This document shows, piece after piece, positions 36,720-48,738 of a stretch of 64,000 bases of DNA. How positions within the stretch are numbered: position 1 is the stretch's first letter; every line of letters begins with the position of its first letter. This DNA is from Jaltomata sinuosa (lineage: Eukaryota; Streptophyta; Magnoliopsida; Solanales; Solanaceae). Location: positions 186,001 through 250,000 of the forward strand of contig QJPP01004107.1 of the NCBI GenBank assembly GCA_003996215.1, given 5' to 3'. Made by a program: the position numbers and the translations under genes. The notes under the pieces were generated by a model, which did not search any database, had not been told where the DNA came from, and saw nothing but the letters and a program-made list of their open reading frames with translations.

Positions 36720-38473
36720 CTCCTTGTATTCACCTGCAGTATGTTTTACTTGTGCCTTTTTTGTTTCTGCCTTTGAGTTGTCCTGACTGCCTAGGTGAGA
36801 GATCCTTTTTTTTGCTAATGTCCTCAATAATCTCCTCCAGTCTTTCATCCTCCTATTCTTGCTGTTTCTTGTCTATCTCCTGTTGTGAGAGATGGTGAAT
36901 TTTTGGTGTGTGCCGTGGAGGGCAATTGTTGCTTGTTCCCCCTTCTTTAGTGGACACTTTGTCTCCTTTATTCTTTGTTGGGTCCTCATTTTCTATTTGT
37001 GAGCATTCTTCACTGCCTTCTGGTTTTTGAATCTCCTTTTCTCTTGTTATTGGCTGGAGAGGGCTATTGACTCTAGCATCCAGTGCTTCTGATTCCTTTG
37101 TTTTGGAGTTATTGGTACCTAGGGTCCTTTCTCCTAGCTGCAGTGATGGTGTTTGTGATGTATCCCCTTGTATATCTGATGTTGAGTTGTCTTCCCCTAC
37201 TTTCTCCTTGTCAATTCTCTCAACTGTTATGTGTGGCTTATTTGGACTACTTCTTGTCTCCTTGTCTCCTTCTGGCTTGTTATTAGAGTGTTGGTGTTGG
37301 GTACTTCCTGTTTCTCCCTCTTTCTTCTTTGTCTCTCCCTTTGATTGTTCCTTGCCTGTCTCTTCTTCTTTATTGTCTCCTAGAGCTCCATACTTATTTG
37401 TGATTCTGACTTCCTTCTTTTTGTGTTGCCCTTGTCTAGGGTTCCAAACTTGTTCAACCCTGCCCTTGTGAAAGTATCTGCCTCTTTTTGGACCATTTCT
37501 CCTTATTTGTTCCTAGAATTCGTCATCTTCCTTCTTTCCTTTCCCTTTATGGTCCTGAGTGCCCCCTTCACCCTGTTTATCTGTCTCTTTGTCTGCCTTC
37601 TCAATCTTTTTTGTGTCCTCCTTGGTATTCTCCTTATCTTTTTCCTCTTCCTCCTCTTTCTTTGGATATAATTCTGGATGAATGATAAGACATTCCTTTT
37701 CATTGTATCCCTGTAGTTTACAGGTTTTGCAATATTTTGGCACATAATCATATTTGATTGCCACCCATTTCTCCTTCACTTTCCCTGGCTTCATTCTCAT
37801 GCCCACATTATTCCTCTTTGGGAATTCACTTAACAAATCAACTTCTACTTTGACTCTTGCATAACTAAGTCTTGTCTTATTCCTAGTAGCCAGGTCTACC
37901 TGTAGAGGCTTCCCAACTGCGGCTGCCAATGAAAAAATAGTCTCCTTACCAAAAAGGTTTGGTGGAGTGATATCCAGGCTATTGCAATTGATGTTTCCTC
38001 CTCCGGTTGATTAATAGATCTCACTTAAGTGTTCTCATGGGATAGTTCCAATGTTGGTGGGCTATGTAGAATTGTGGCTTAGATAGTAGCATGACATAAT
38101 CATTTAGTTCAGTGGCACGTATGAGTACATATCTGTTACTAAGTAGGCCAATATTCACTTTTTCTTTTAGTTCACATTGCTTGGGTATGAGTCTCCTTAG
38201 ATCTTGAATTTCTGACCATTCGTAGAAGAATTTTTCAACTACTACATACTGCAGATCCTCATTTATTATCATCTGATCTACCTCCTCTTCCTCCCAAACT
38301 ACACGTGGTTCTCCATGGAGATAGGCAATTGATTTCATAGGGATGGGTTTTTGGGTTGGGGTAGTGGGTTTAAGGGTGTTGGCAAACGATGTTGTCGATG
38401 GTTGTCCTGTGTTGGATATGATGTTCATTGTTGGCCCAACCTCCGGCGGTGGAGGCTGGCCAACGACCGTCAT
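36720..38473 (-). pseudogene. LINE ORF1: nucleic-acid-binding protein
   Basis: ATG at 38473; a first open part runs to 38021 with the DUF4283-like domain of plant L1 ORF1 proteins (EWSEIQDLRR, then LLSNRYVLIRA). Coding resumes at 37929 with a C-terminal knuckle CKTCKLQGYNEKEC (37733-37691) in which the usual His is Tyr. Then comes a highly charged Glu/Lys/Asp-rich tail to about 36720 with several stops. It should bind LINE RNA. The opposite strand shows several chance reading frames here. Confidence 0.7.
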
Positions 38474-38585
38474 GGCTATGTTTTTTCGGTGGGATAGGCA
38501 AACTTTAGGGTTTTGCTATTTTCGGGGTAGAGAGCGTTTTTGTCTTTATTTTTTTAAGGTGAAAGTCTATTTCGGGGAGAAAAAT

Positions 38586-38867
38586 ATTTCTTTTAGTATC
38601 TTTTAGTAAATATCTTTTACTACAAATATAGCTACACAATCAATTAAATTGTGTTTTTTTTTTGTTTACCAATATATGTTGTTTAATTTGTATCATTAAT
38701 ATTCTTTTGATGATAAAAATAATACAATTTGTTAGAACAACTTCAATCATATAAATTTTGTGATATATAAAATTTTCAATATGACAATTTCATGTTTTCG
38801 ATATATGCTTCAATAACATACAATTTACATTTCATTATAAGCATGGTTGGATATGATTTCAGATAAT
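38586..38867. other. AT-rich spacer
   Basis: Nothing recognisable. Confidence 0.5.
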
Positions 38868-39237
38868 TTACATCTAAAATTAAATTTTTGTTTTGGTTCA
38901 AGAGATTGTAGCCTACTTTTTTTTTTTTATAAACGCATACATATTAAGAAATTATTATGAAATGAAAAGACATTTTGTAAAAGTCGTGCAATGATTTAAT
39001 CAACATATGTATTCCTAAGGTTGGCTAGTAAATGATTGTCAAATTTATGGCATATATTTGCTGATATGCAAAGAAGTGACAATTATATATCATAGAGATA
39101 CTTAATATAGTACCTGACATCAGAAAGTTTAATTGATATATATTAATAATAACTGCACATGTATGTATTTTTTGTTTGATTCAAAATTATGAGTAATTTT
39201 TTCCATGAATTTGATAAAAGAATATTTACATAACTTG

Positions 39238-39291
<54 letters not shown>

Positions 39292-39664
39292 NNNNNNNNN
39301 NNNNNNNNNNNTTACATCTAAAATTAAGTTTTTGTTTTGCTTCAAGAAATTGTAGCCTACTTCTTTATATAGACCCATACATATTGAAAAAGTGTTAAAA
39401 AAGGTATTTTGTAAAAATCGTACAACGAACATATGTATTCCTTAAGTTGGCTAGTAAATAATTGTTAAATTCATGGTATACAAGTGGTGACTGGTGGAAT
39501 GCAAAGAAGTGACAATTATATATCATAGAGAACCTAATAGTATCTAACATCAAAAAGTTTAATTGATATATATTAATAATAATTGCACAAATATGTGTCT
39601 TTTGTTTGATTCAAAATTATGAGTAATTTCTTTCATGAATTTGATAAAAGAATATTCATTGTAA

Positions 39665-39733
<69 letters not shown>
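38868..39733 (+). repeat. Direct duplication of about 440 bp around a gap
   Basis: 38868-39291 and 39312-39733 match through most of their length (both start TTACATCTAAAATTAA, share TTGTAGCCTACTT and GACAATTATATATCATAGAG, and end in a (TA)n run). The copies differ at many sites, so this is not a recent exact duplicate. Confidence 0.8.
39292..39311. other. Assembly gap of 20 N
   Basis: Lies between a (TA)n microsatellite and the second copy of the duplication. Confidence 1.
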
Positions 39734-39734
<1 letters not shown>

Positions 39735-42016
39735 AATTGTAGTTTGACAATAGAACAACATTCCATGTGTCCCTAAAATAATTTTTATTTTTATTTTTGG
39801 CTAGAATATTACTGACAGTTTCATTTTAAGATATAGTATAGCAATTTAATTTGTTTTGCCATTAAAAATGAAGGAATGAAAAATTGTGTTGAGTTTTCTT
39901 TTGTAAGAACACTCAAGTAATCGATGATAGTGATTCATGACAATATCTACTAAACAGAATTAAAAAAAAAAGGAGACAATTGTATAATAGATTAAATAAA
40001 TACGATAATATCTAAACAAATATGAATAAAAAATTTATATTCTTGTTCATATTACAGAGAATTAGATAAAAATGCTAATTTTGACCCCTATAAATAGTGA
40101 AAAGAAAATAAATGTACTTGATTTTTAATTTTATTTACAATAAAAAAAATTATAATATCAAATTCTAACAACTTTACCCCAGTGTCAATGATATCAAATG
40201 ACTTTGAAGTGAACTCTATTTATAAGTGAAAAATTTACATTACAAATTTATTTAAAAAATATAGAGGAAATGAAAAGCCAAAGACCTAAAAACGTAAAAT
40301 AAATTTACTCTTAGGGCTTGTTTGGAAAGTCACCCTGGGAATTAGATTTGGTGTAATTGGTGTAATTACATAGTTTGGCATGTTTGGTTGGCCAGGTAAT
40401 TGAGTGTAATTGGCAGGGGGCAATTACACTCTCCAATTCACAGGGGGAGTTGTGAATTGCTGGTAATTACATGGTGTAATTACAAGCTGATTACTTTTTA
40501 ATTTTTATTTTTATTTTTTTGTTTTAATTTATTTTTTATTTCTATTATTTTAAATTTTTTATTTTTTTTTATTCTAATAATTTTAAAATATATATTTTAT
40601 ATTTTATATTATTTATATTTCATTTCCTTCTCATTTTCAAACCTTTACTTCTTGTGATTCCATGAAATTGTTCGTATTATCTATTTTATATTTATTTTAT
40701 GTTTATTTTTTTGCATTTAGCATAATTTAGTAAGTATTCTAATTCTTAATTTAAAGTAAAATTCATTGTTGAATAATTTGCTTTTAGGCATAAGCTTTGA
40801 GTGCCTTTGACTAACTGCTATTGTTTCTTTTATTTGTGATCAAAAGGTAGTAGATAAATGGTTTTAGCTTTCGGTATTCTTAATAACAATTAAAATAAGG
40901 GATAAGGACAGAATTAGCACCTATTGACAATGAATGGTCAAGCAATTTAAATATCAATTTGTAGCCTTTTCAAGACGACTGCTTTCTCCTCTTTATATTT
41001 GTCGCTTTTTCTTTTTTTTTTCTTTTTTTTTTCAATAACTTTTATCGTAACTAATTAAAAAAACTGCTCTTTTATTTATTTATTTTTTTAAAAAAAATAG
41101 CTCTTTTATTTATTTTTTAAAAAACTACTCTATTATATAAAAAATTTCTCTCTTTTTTAAAAGGAAAAACTGATCTTTTATTTTTTAAATAATAAATATG
41201 ATTTTGTAAAAAACAAATCTCTTACTCAAGAGCGTGGATATAGCCAATGATATAATTTATTACAATAATGATATATTTTCTATACATATTTTATACAACA
41301 ATGATACAATATCTATACACAATTACACATCATATGCAAATACATATTTTATATAATAATTATACAGTTTCTATACACATTCTATACAACAATTATACAG
41401 TTTTTATACACATCCTATACAGTTTTTATATAAATCTGACACAGATATGTATCTTATATAACAACTATGCAGTTTCTATACAATTATATTTGATTGTTAA
41501 AAAAATGCATAATGATACATTTTCTATATGCATCTTGTAAAATATACATATTCTATATGATAATTATATAATTTTTACATAATTACATTTAATTATTTTT
41601 AAAACGTTAATTTTTTTAGCCCAAAAAATGTAGCAAATAAAGGAATAATAGAATATTCAAAAAGTGAATCGAAATGGCCGAAATGTCTCAAATTTGAAAA
41701 TGATCATTTGTAGAAATTAAAATGATCGAGTAGTCATTTTATGGGCCAAGTTTTAAAAAGCTAGTTTAAGTGACCTTTGTTTGCCAAAATGGACAACCCA
41801 TATCCTTTTTCCTTAAAATAATTAAGAGTTATTCCGTTATGCTATGGGTTTATTATGTTTATTATTTCACATGGTACTACATTGTATTTTATGAGTGGTG
41901 GAAAAGACTTAATTTAATATATAATACTTTTATATTTTTATAATTAATATTGAAGGTCAATTTATTTTTAGAGGGTAAGGCTAAAAGTGGCATTCAATAT
42001 ATATATATATATATAG

Positions 42017-42047
<31 letters not shown>

Positions 42048-42206
42048 ATATATATATATATATATATATTATATTAGTATAATAATATGATATGATTACT
42101 ATTTAATATTTAATTAATTAAATATTTTATAATATAATTTTAATCTAGTGTAGGGTCAAATTAGTAATTCAATTTTGCACTTTGGAGCTTTTCACTTTTA
42201 ATAATA
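39734..42206. other. AT-rich intergenic DNA with MITE remnants
   Basis: No gene. 40315-40500 has the look of a MITE end (GGGCTTGTTTGG, then repeated GGTGTAATTAC words), but no matching far end was found. 41030-41190 repeats CTCTTTTATTTATTTTTT-like units. 41268-41580 repeats TATACAATTATACAGTTTCTATACACAT-like units. 41995-42070 is (TA)n. 42175-42206 resembles a Helitron 5' end on the reverse strand. Confidence 0.5.
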
Positions 42207-42414
42207 CTAGTCAAGTATACGTGCTTTGCACGTGTGTATCACGTTAATAAATAATAAATATATATACAAAAAGTATAAATTGTTGTGTGTAAGTTATATT
42301 ATTAAGTACAAAACTTTAAGAAAAAGTGGGAGAGATTAGGTTGTGGGAGAGAGAGAAAAGATTATTGAACTAATAGCATTTTTTTTATCAATATTCTAAA
42401 ATCAATTTTATATT

Positions 42415-42580
42415 TTTAAGCTGCAATTAGTGTTTAAGATCTTTAAAAAATATTTTAAAGTGTATTTTTTTCAAAAGTGTTTTTCAAAAAATACTTGAAA
42501 AGCTACTTTTAGCTTCTGAAAATCAATATCAGATACTCGCTCAAAACTCTAATTTTCTCTCAACGTGTGGTCAAATACCT
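42415..42580. mobile_element. Partial, diverged copy of the 43391 MITE
   Basis: GCAATTAGTGTTTAAGA, GTGTATTTTTTTCAAAAGTG, AGCTACTTTTAGCTTCTG and CTCAACGTGTGGTCAAA occur in the same order as in 43520-43695. The terminal repeats are missing. Confidence 0.55.
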
Positions 42581-43390
42581 TACTTTTTAAAAAAAAAAAA
42601 TGAAAGAAAAAAATATTTTTGACCTTTCAAAAATTTGAGACTATAAGGATAAAATAAAGTATTTATACCATAATTAAGATAAAATTACTAAAAAAATAAC
42701 TCATAAAGAAACGACAATTATAACGATAGCACAAAGAGGAAAAAGGGGGAAATATTGATTTTAAAGAATAGTTCAGTGAAGAATTTTTTTTTTTTTACAT
42801 CTTTACCTGCCTTTTTCTCTTCTCCAATTTCTAACTCTCCTCCATCTAGTAATAGCATCTGTGGCATGAATCAATCAAATTTTTGAAAAAATAAAACATA
42901 AATAACTAAATCATTAATTAATTACACCTCTATCAATCATATGCAATCTTAATAACCTATGTAAATTAGCAAAAAATATATAGTATAATTTAATAAGAAT
43001 GAAATTGAAAAGAGAAAGTCATGGAGCATTATCACGGAGAGTTGTTCTTTTTTTTTCATGGTTTAAATTCTTTTATAGATAGAACTGCTTTTCTAATCCT
43101 AATAATAAAAAAATTCATATTAGTTGTTGCATAGGACTATAAATATTGTATCTTGTTGCAGAAAAATGACACGGCAAGGGATAGATGAATATTTTGACTT
43201 AGCCGATCAATTTTTTTACTTTTTTTAGAATACTTTTTTTTTAAGAATAGTGACGTATCCAACATAGATTAGAAAATATTACCTTTTTCCATAAAGTTAG
43301 GAATTATATTTATTATAGTCAATATTTAATATTATTAAAATAAAAGTATAATAATTAGAGAAAATAGTAAAAAAAAATGATATTGTCTAA

Positions 43391-43767
43391 TAGCCTGTTT
43401 GGTCAAACTTCTAAAATCAGCTTATTTTGAGAAGTGCCTTTTTTAAAAGTGTTTTTCAAAAAAGTATTTTTGATGAAAAACAGTTTGTGTTTGACCAATA
43501 GATTTAAAAAATACTTTTGAGCAGCAATTAGTGTTTTACCAAACTTTTTAAAAGTGCTTCTAAGTGTATTTTTCTCAAAAGTGCTTTTCAAAAAAAGTGA
43601 TTTTTAGGGAGAAGCTACTTTTTTTAGCTTCTGGAAAACAACTTCTGCTACTCCCTAGAAGCACTTATTTTCTCCCAAAATCTTGGTCAAACACAATTTT
43701 TTAAAATAAGCACTTTTGAGAAAAAATAAGCACTTTTGACAAAAAAATAAGCTTGGCAAACAGGCTA
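43391..43767. mobile_element. Tourist-like MITE (377 bp)
   Basis: Inverted ends TAGCCTGTTTGGTCAAACTT and TAGCCTGTTTGCCAAGCTTA (right end reversed) with the 3-bp duplication TAA at 43388-43390 and 43768-43770. A 3-bp TAA duplication points to PIF/Harbinger. Confidence 0.7.
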
Positions 43768-43846
43768 TAAAGAAGAGACTTTTAATTAAGGGCAAAAAGT
43801 TCAATTAACATTTACAATGACCTTCACACTTTTAAGATAGTATAGA

Positions 43847-44609
43847 TATATGATATATGATGATATATGATATAGTTAGATAGATTAAGATAAGACGTCT
43901 GAATCTAAATATACATCTCAATATTAAGATATTATATCTAGATCAGAACACTATTAAAATTAGTTATTTTCTCAACATTTTAATTATATAATTATCTTTA
44001 CTTAAAAATTAATATTATCAAATTCAAATAAATTAATAATAAGTGTAAGATCTACAAAAATTTAGATTAGATATCAATTTAGATTGTATTGTATAAATTG
44101 TTTCTTTCAAGAATCACACTCTGAAGATTAACAGAGGTGACACCTAGCAATGTTGGTGGGCAATGATGAGAGTTATAAGGTGATGGCTAATGATGATTGT
44201 GATTGGTGCAAGATGCCAGTAAACCTTCTATTTGAGTAGTGTACTCTATTTCATGTTTTGATGCTTCTGATAGGTTGGTATCATGTTTCTAGACTTGGTA
44301 GAATGGCCTCAGTTTAGACTCAAAGGGTTCAGAGATTTTTTTTAACGTATTTTTATTTTAGAAGGCTTAAAAGCCAAATTGTTGAAACATACCAACCTCT
44401 CTTTTTGAGTTTTAGTGTGCCGTTGTAGACTTCACACAGGTTTATAACATGTTTTTTGATTTGTTATCATGCTCGGATGAGGACTTAGGGGTTCAAGGTG
44501 ATTCGGTACCTTTGGAACCCATTTGGCAGCAGTAAGTTCTAAAACTAGTTCCTCTTGTGAGACTATGCAGGAACTAATTGTGATCGTGAGGTGCAGGGGG
44601 GTAAAGCAC
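43847..44609. other. Intergenic DNA
   Basis: Starts with ATATGAT/TATGATATATGA repeats (43847-43880). The remainder has no gene or repeat that I recognise. It ends at the left Tat-like LTR. Confidence 0.5.
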
Positions 44610-44959
44610 TGTAGACACGTGATTTTTTATCCTTTTCGAGTTTTAACCCATTTTTAATTTTAAATATTTATTTTTAGTCTAATTCTTATTTTAGCTTTTA
44701 TTTCATTTTAAGTAGGTTTCGTTTGAAAAAAATTGTGAAAAAAGATTTTAAAAAATATATAAAGAGTCACATTTAGGTTAAGTTTTATTTTTACTTTTCA
44801 AAAGAAAAGAATTTTTAAAAAAAATATGTTTTCTTATAATTTATATTTTTATAAATAAATTAGTGATTTTAATATATTCTTAATTACTTTTCTTTTAATC
44901 TAGCTATTTAACTTTTTTTATATTTTCCTAGTCTAAATTAATTAGCTAATATTTTTATA

Positions 44960-45118
44960 TTATTATATTTTTACATATATCATTAAAAGGGAAAAAACCC
45001 TAAAATCTACCAACCTATGCCCACTACCCCCATATTTATTATATTTTTACATATATCATTAAAAGGAAAAAAAAAAAGGAAAAAACCTAAAATCTACCAA
45101 CCTATTCCCACTACCCCC
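44960..45118 (+). repeat. 77-bp tandem duplication upstream of the left LTR TATA
   Basis: Two copies start at 44960 and 45037 (TATTATATTTTTACATATAT to CCCACTACCCCC), ending about 50 bp before the TATA box. Confidence 0.8.
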
Positions 45119-45165
45119 GTCTGTACCCAACACACCCACCCACATACACCCACACACTAGACTAC

Positions 45166-45172
45166 TATATAA
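45166..45172 (+). promoter_or_regulatory. TATA box of the left Tat-like LTR
   Basis: TATATAA in CTACTATATAACACACAACACAG, with AC-rich surroundings. The presumed transcript start is near 45200; the hAT insertion lies about 320 bp downstream, in R or U5. Confidence 0.5.
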
Positions 45173-45514
45173 CACACAACACAGATTAGAGGAAAAAAAT
45201 ACCAAGGCAAAATAACACACAGCAAAAACAAAGAGACGAGAGAAACAGAAAAAAATCTTTTTTTAAGAAAATACGCAGGTTAGAGTTTTGATTTTGGGGT
45301 CCAAAATTTCGAGTTTTCGATAGGGGCGTTCTTGCTTCTATATTCGATTTAGTTCGTCACACAAATTTTTATTCAATTTATTGTTCTTTATTTTTCTTGT
45401 GAATCAAAATATGAATAAAGTTATTTAGATGGTTTCATGTATGTAAAGTTGATCGTTCATGTGAGGTTCATTTTTGCCTTAATTTTATTTCCGTCATATT
45501 ACTCAATTCATAAT

Positions 45515-45522
45515 ACCATATG
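45515..45522 (+). repeat. hAT target-site duplication ACCATATG, left copy
   Basis: Exact match to 48731-48738. Confidence 0.92.
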
Positions 45523-48500
45523 CATGGGCGGCTGAACATTGGCAAAAAGGCAATGGCCTTAGGCCCCCAATTTTAGGGGATCCCATTTTTTAGTAGTTAT
45601 TGTATTGGTAAATTTAAAAAAATAAATATTACTTTACAAAAAGTAACTTTTTATGTAAAAGAAAGTAATTTTTTTACTTTTAAATAAAACTAGCTTAAAA
45701 GTAGGACTAGATTTTTTTTTTAAAAAGTAGGAAAGTGCAACGTTTTTTTTTTATTTGATCATTGAATGACCAATCACTTTTTATCTTTTTCATAAAAAAA
45801 TGTGGCCCCTTTTTTAGCATTTCAAGTAAGTTTTTTACTTCTTTTTTTTTACCTTACTCTTTATTAATTATCAGATTTTTATTCTCAAATATCTCTCTCT
45901 CTCTCTCTTTCTTTATTCTTTCTTACTCTCTTTCTCTAAGTTCAAGAGTTCTTGGTTGAACAATTCAAAATCAAAGTTCAAGAATTTGATAATTTTAACT
46001 TGAACAGAGTATAGTTCATGTTTTGAAAAAATATTTTGGAATCAAGTCTTCATATTTCTTGAATTCGGTAATATTATTCTAACTTTCTAATATTATTTTT
46101 GTGTTTTATATTTTTTTAATTTGATATAGTAGATAGTGTTTAAAATATATGTTAGAATTTTAATATGTCAACTAGAAAATATGAATTCGGTAATTCAAAA
46201 CTTAAAAGAAAAAGAAAAATTGATAATTTGATAAAATCTCAAGAAGGAGCTCTTGATAAATTTTTGACAAATAATATCAAAATTAAATTAAAAAATGTAG
46301 GGGAATGTAACTTAGTTGAGTTACATAATGATATCATCCAAATAGAAGAAGAAAGAAAAGACATTAGTGAAACATTGGATGTAGATTCTCAAGAAAATCA
46401 AGAATTTATAAATGAATCAAATAATTGTACTCCAAAAAACATATATGATCTTAGTCAATGGAATAATATTGATACAAAGTTAAGAAATCTATCAGTAGAA
46501 AAAGGACCAATTAGAATTATTGACATAAATTTTTCAAAAGATAAATGTTTAAGGCATTTTCTACTACATATTATTTTCAAAAATTGGCAAATGGAGAAAG
46601 ACGTGAAAGAAGATGGTTAATTTATTCCAAAGATTTGAACAAAGTATTTTATTTTTGTTGCAAGTTGTTTAATAATACTTTTAATGCTAAGAACAATAAA
46701 TAAGCTAATGAGGGTAGTAGAGATTGAAAAAAATTTAGTACAAAACTTAGAACTCATGAAACAACCAACCAACATATTATTAATATGAGCTCATGGATTG
46801 ATTTAGAAGTTAGATTACACAATAATAAAATAATTGATAAAAATGTTCAAGACCAAATTAATAGAGATAAAGAACATTGGAAAAATGTATTGTCAAGAAT
46901 TATTTTCGTCATAAAAACTATTGGAAAAAATAATTTAGCATTTAGGGGAAAAAATAAAAAGATTTATCAAGAAAATAATGAAAACTTCTTGAGTCTTATT
47001 GAAATGATTGCAGAATTTGATCCAATCATGCAAGAACATATTCGACGAATCAAACATGATGAAATTCATAATCATTATCTTGGGCATAATATACAAAATG
47101 AGTTAATAAGTTTGTTGGCAAGTGAAATTAAGAATAAAATTATTGAAAAAATTATAGAAACAATGTATTTTTCTATTATACTTGATTGCACCCCAGATAC
47201 AAGTCATCAAGAACAAATGTCTTTTGTATTACGAAGTATGGATATTTCATCAACCCCAATAAAAATTACCGAATATTTTTTAGAATTCTTAAAAGTGGAT
47301 AATACAAGTGGAAAAGGTCTTTTTGAAGTTATTTTAGATGAAATAAAATATATTGGACTTGATATTGATAACTTAAGAGGACAAAGATACGATAACGGAT
47401 CTAATATGAAGAGAAAACACCAAGGAGTGCAAAAAAAATTCTTGATATAAATCCTAGATCATTTTATACACCATGTGGTTGTCATAATCTAAATTTGGTA
47501 ATATGTGATATGGCTAATTCTTGTACAAAAGCTATATCATTCTTTGGAGTGATACAACGCATATATTCATTATTTTCTTCTTCTACTAATCGATGAATTT
47601 TTTTAAAAGATAATGTACCCGGCTTAACTCTTAAATCATTGTCACAAATACGTTGGAAAAGTCGTATTGAAAGTAATAAAGCAATAAGATTTCAAACTCC
47701 ACATATAAAAAATGCTTTATTGAAATTAGTAGAAGTTAGTGATGATCCAAAAACTAAAAGTGAAGCTAATTGTTTAACAATTTATGAGCTTGAAAATTTT
47801 AAATTTTTATTGGGTATGACTATTTGGTATGATGTATTATTTGTTGTTAATTCAATTAGCAAAAGTTTACAATCAAAAGATATGCATATTGATGTTGCAA
47901 TAGATCAATTAAGAGGTTTAGTTTCTTTTTTTAAAAAAATATAGAGAAGAAGAACTTACAAGTGCTATGATTTCGGCTAAGGAAATTGCATTAGCGATGA
48001 ATATAGAACCTAAATTTCGTCATAAACGTGTAATTTATAGAAAGAAATAATTTAATGAGAATGTTGATAACGAAATCACAAAATCTCCTGAAGAATCTTT
48101 TAGAGTTGATTACTTCTTATATATAGTAGACCAAGCCATCCTTTCACTTCAAAATAGATTTGAACAATTGAAGCATATGAAAATATTTTTAGTTTTCTAT
48201 TTAGTGGGAAAAATTGAGATCATTAGACGACGAGAATTTAAAAAAATGTTGTCTTAATCTTGAATGTTCCTTAAAATATAATATCCACTCTGATATTGAT
48301 GATTTAGACTTATATTCTGAATTAAAAGTGTTAAGGAAAATGATACAAGTAGAAGATAATACTCTAATCGAGATACTCAATCAAATAAAAAGACTTAATT
48401 CTTTTCCAAATGCTTATATTGCTTATAGAATAATGTTAACAATTTTCGTAACAATCGCTTCAGCAGAAAGAAGCTTTTCAAAATTAAAAATTATAAAATC

Positions 48501-48730
48501 TTATTCAAGATCAACAATGTCTCAAGAAAGATTAAGTGGATTGGCTATATTATCAATTGAAAAAGAATTATTAGAAGAAATCGATTATAAAAAAATTATT
48601 AACGATTTTGCATCTCAAAAATCTAGAAAAATAAATTTTAAATAAAAAAAATTATATATTTTTTTTAAAAAATTTAAGGCCTCCGATTTAATTTTGGCCT
48701 TAGGCCCCCGATATACTTGAGCCACCCCTG
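45523..48730 (+). mobile_element. hAT transposon with decayed transposase (3208 bp)
   Basis: Flanked by a perfect 8-bp duplication ACCATATG, the hAT hallmark. Inverted ends: CATGGGCGGCTGAAC on the left and CAGGGGTGGCTCAAG (reverse complement) on the right, with GGCCTTAGGCCCCC just inside both. A transposase of the DUF4371/hAT-dimer type lies inside. Confidence 0.92.
46165..48645 (+). pseudogene. hAT transposase (zinc finger MYM1-like, DUF4371 type), broken
   Basis: Starts at ATG 46165 and survives as four open pieces in different frames: 46165-46620 (N-terminus), 46785-47450 (DUF4371-like domain with the RNase H-fold core, including SIILDCTPD), 47639-47944 (middle) and 48214-48645 (C-terminal dimerisation domain, with ASAERSFSKLK at about 48460-48492). 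Stops near 46618 and 47448 and several frameshifts separate them. The TTF-type finger region is only partly visible. Non-functional. Confidence 0.85.
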
Positions 48731-48738
48731 ACCATATG
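48731..48738 (+). repeat. hAT target-site duplication ACCATATG, right copy
   Basis: Identical to 45515-45522. Confidence 0.92.

Larger units (their letters stand above)
32105..38585 (-). mobile_element. L1-type LINE with RNase H domain, degenerate
   Basis: Reverse-strand order is ORF1 with a zinc knuckle, then ORF2 with endonuclease, RT, zf-RVT-type region and RNase H, then a 3' UTR ending in an A-rich tail at about 32141-32105. No LTRs. Many frameshifts and stops interrupt both ORFs. The 5' end is approximate and no target-site duplication was found. An RNase H gained by plant L1 elements has been described as archaea-like; the domain order here fits that group. Confidence 0.85.
42207..43846 (-). 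mobile_element. Non-autonomous Helitron, reverse strand (1640 bp)
   Basis: On the reverse strand the 5' end reads A|TCTATACTATCTTAAAAG and the 3' end is the hairpin ACGTGC-AAA-GCACGT (42233-42219), 8 bp, CTAG, then T. The TC start, hairpin plus CTAG end and A/T flanks are the Helitron rules. There is no Rep/helicase gene. It contains two MITE copies of one family (43391-43767 complete, 42415-42580 partial). Confidence 0.65.

Noticed and set aside
36990..37690. Plus-strand frames rich in Leu, Ser, Phe and Cys
   Set aside because: They are the antisense of the charged tail of LINE ORF1, with no independent support.
40315..40510. Candidate hAT or Tourist MITE
   Set aside because: The left end looks right, but no matching inverted end or duplication was found, so no boundaries are claimed.
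41268..41540. A 90-codon frame rich in Ile, Tyr and Thr
   Set aside because: It is a translation of degenerate TATACA-type repeats.
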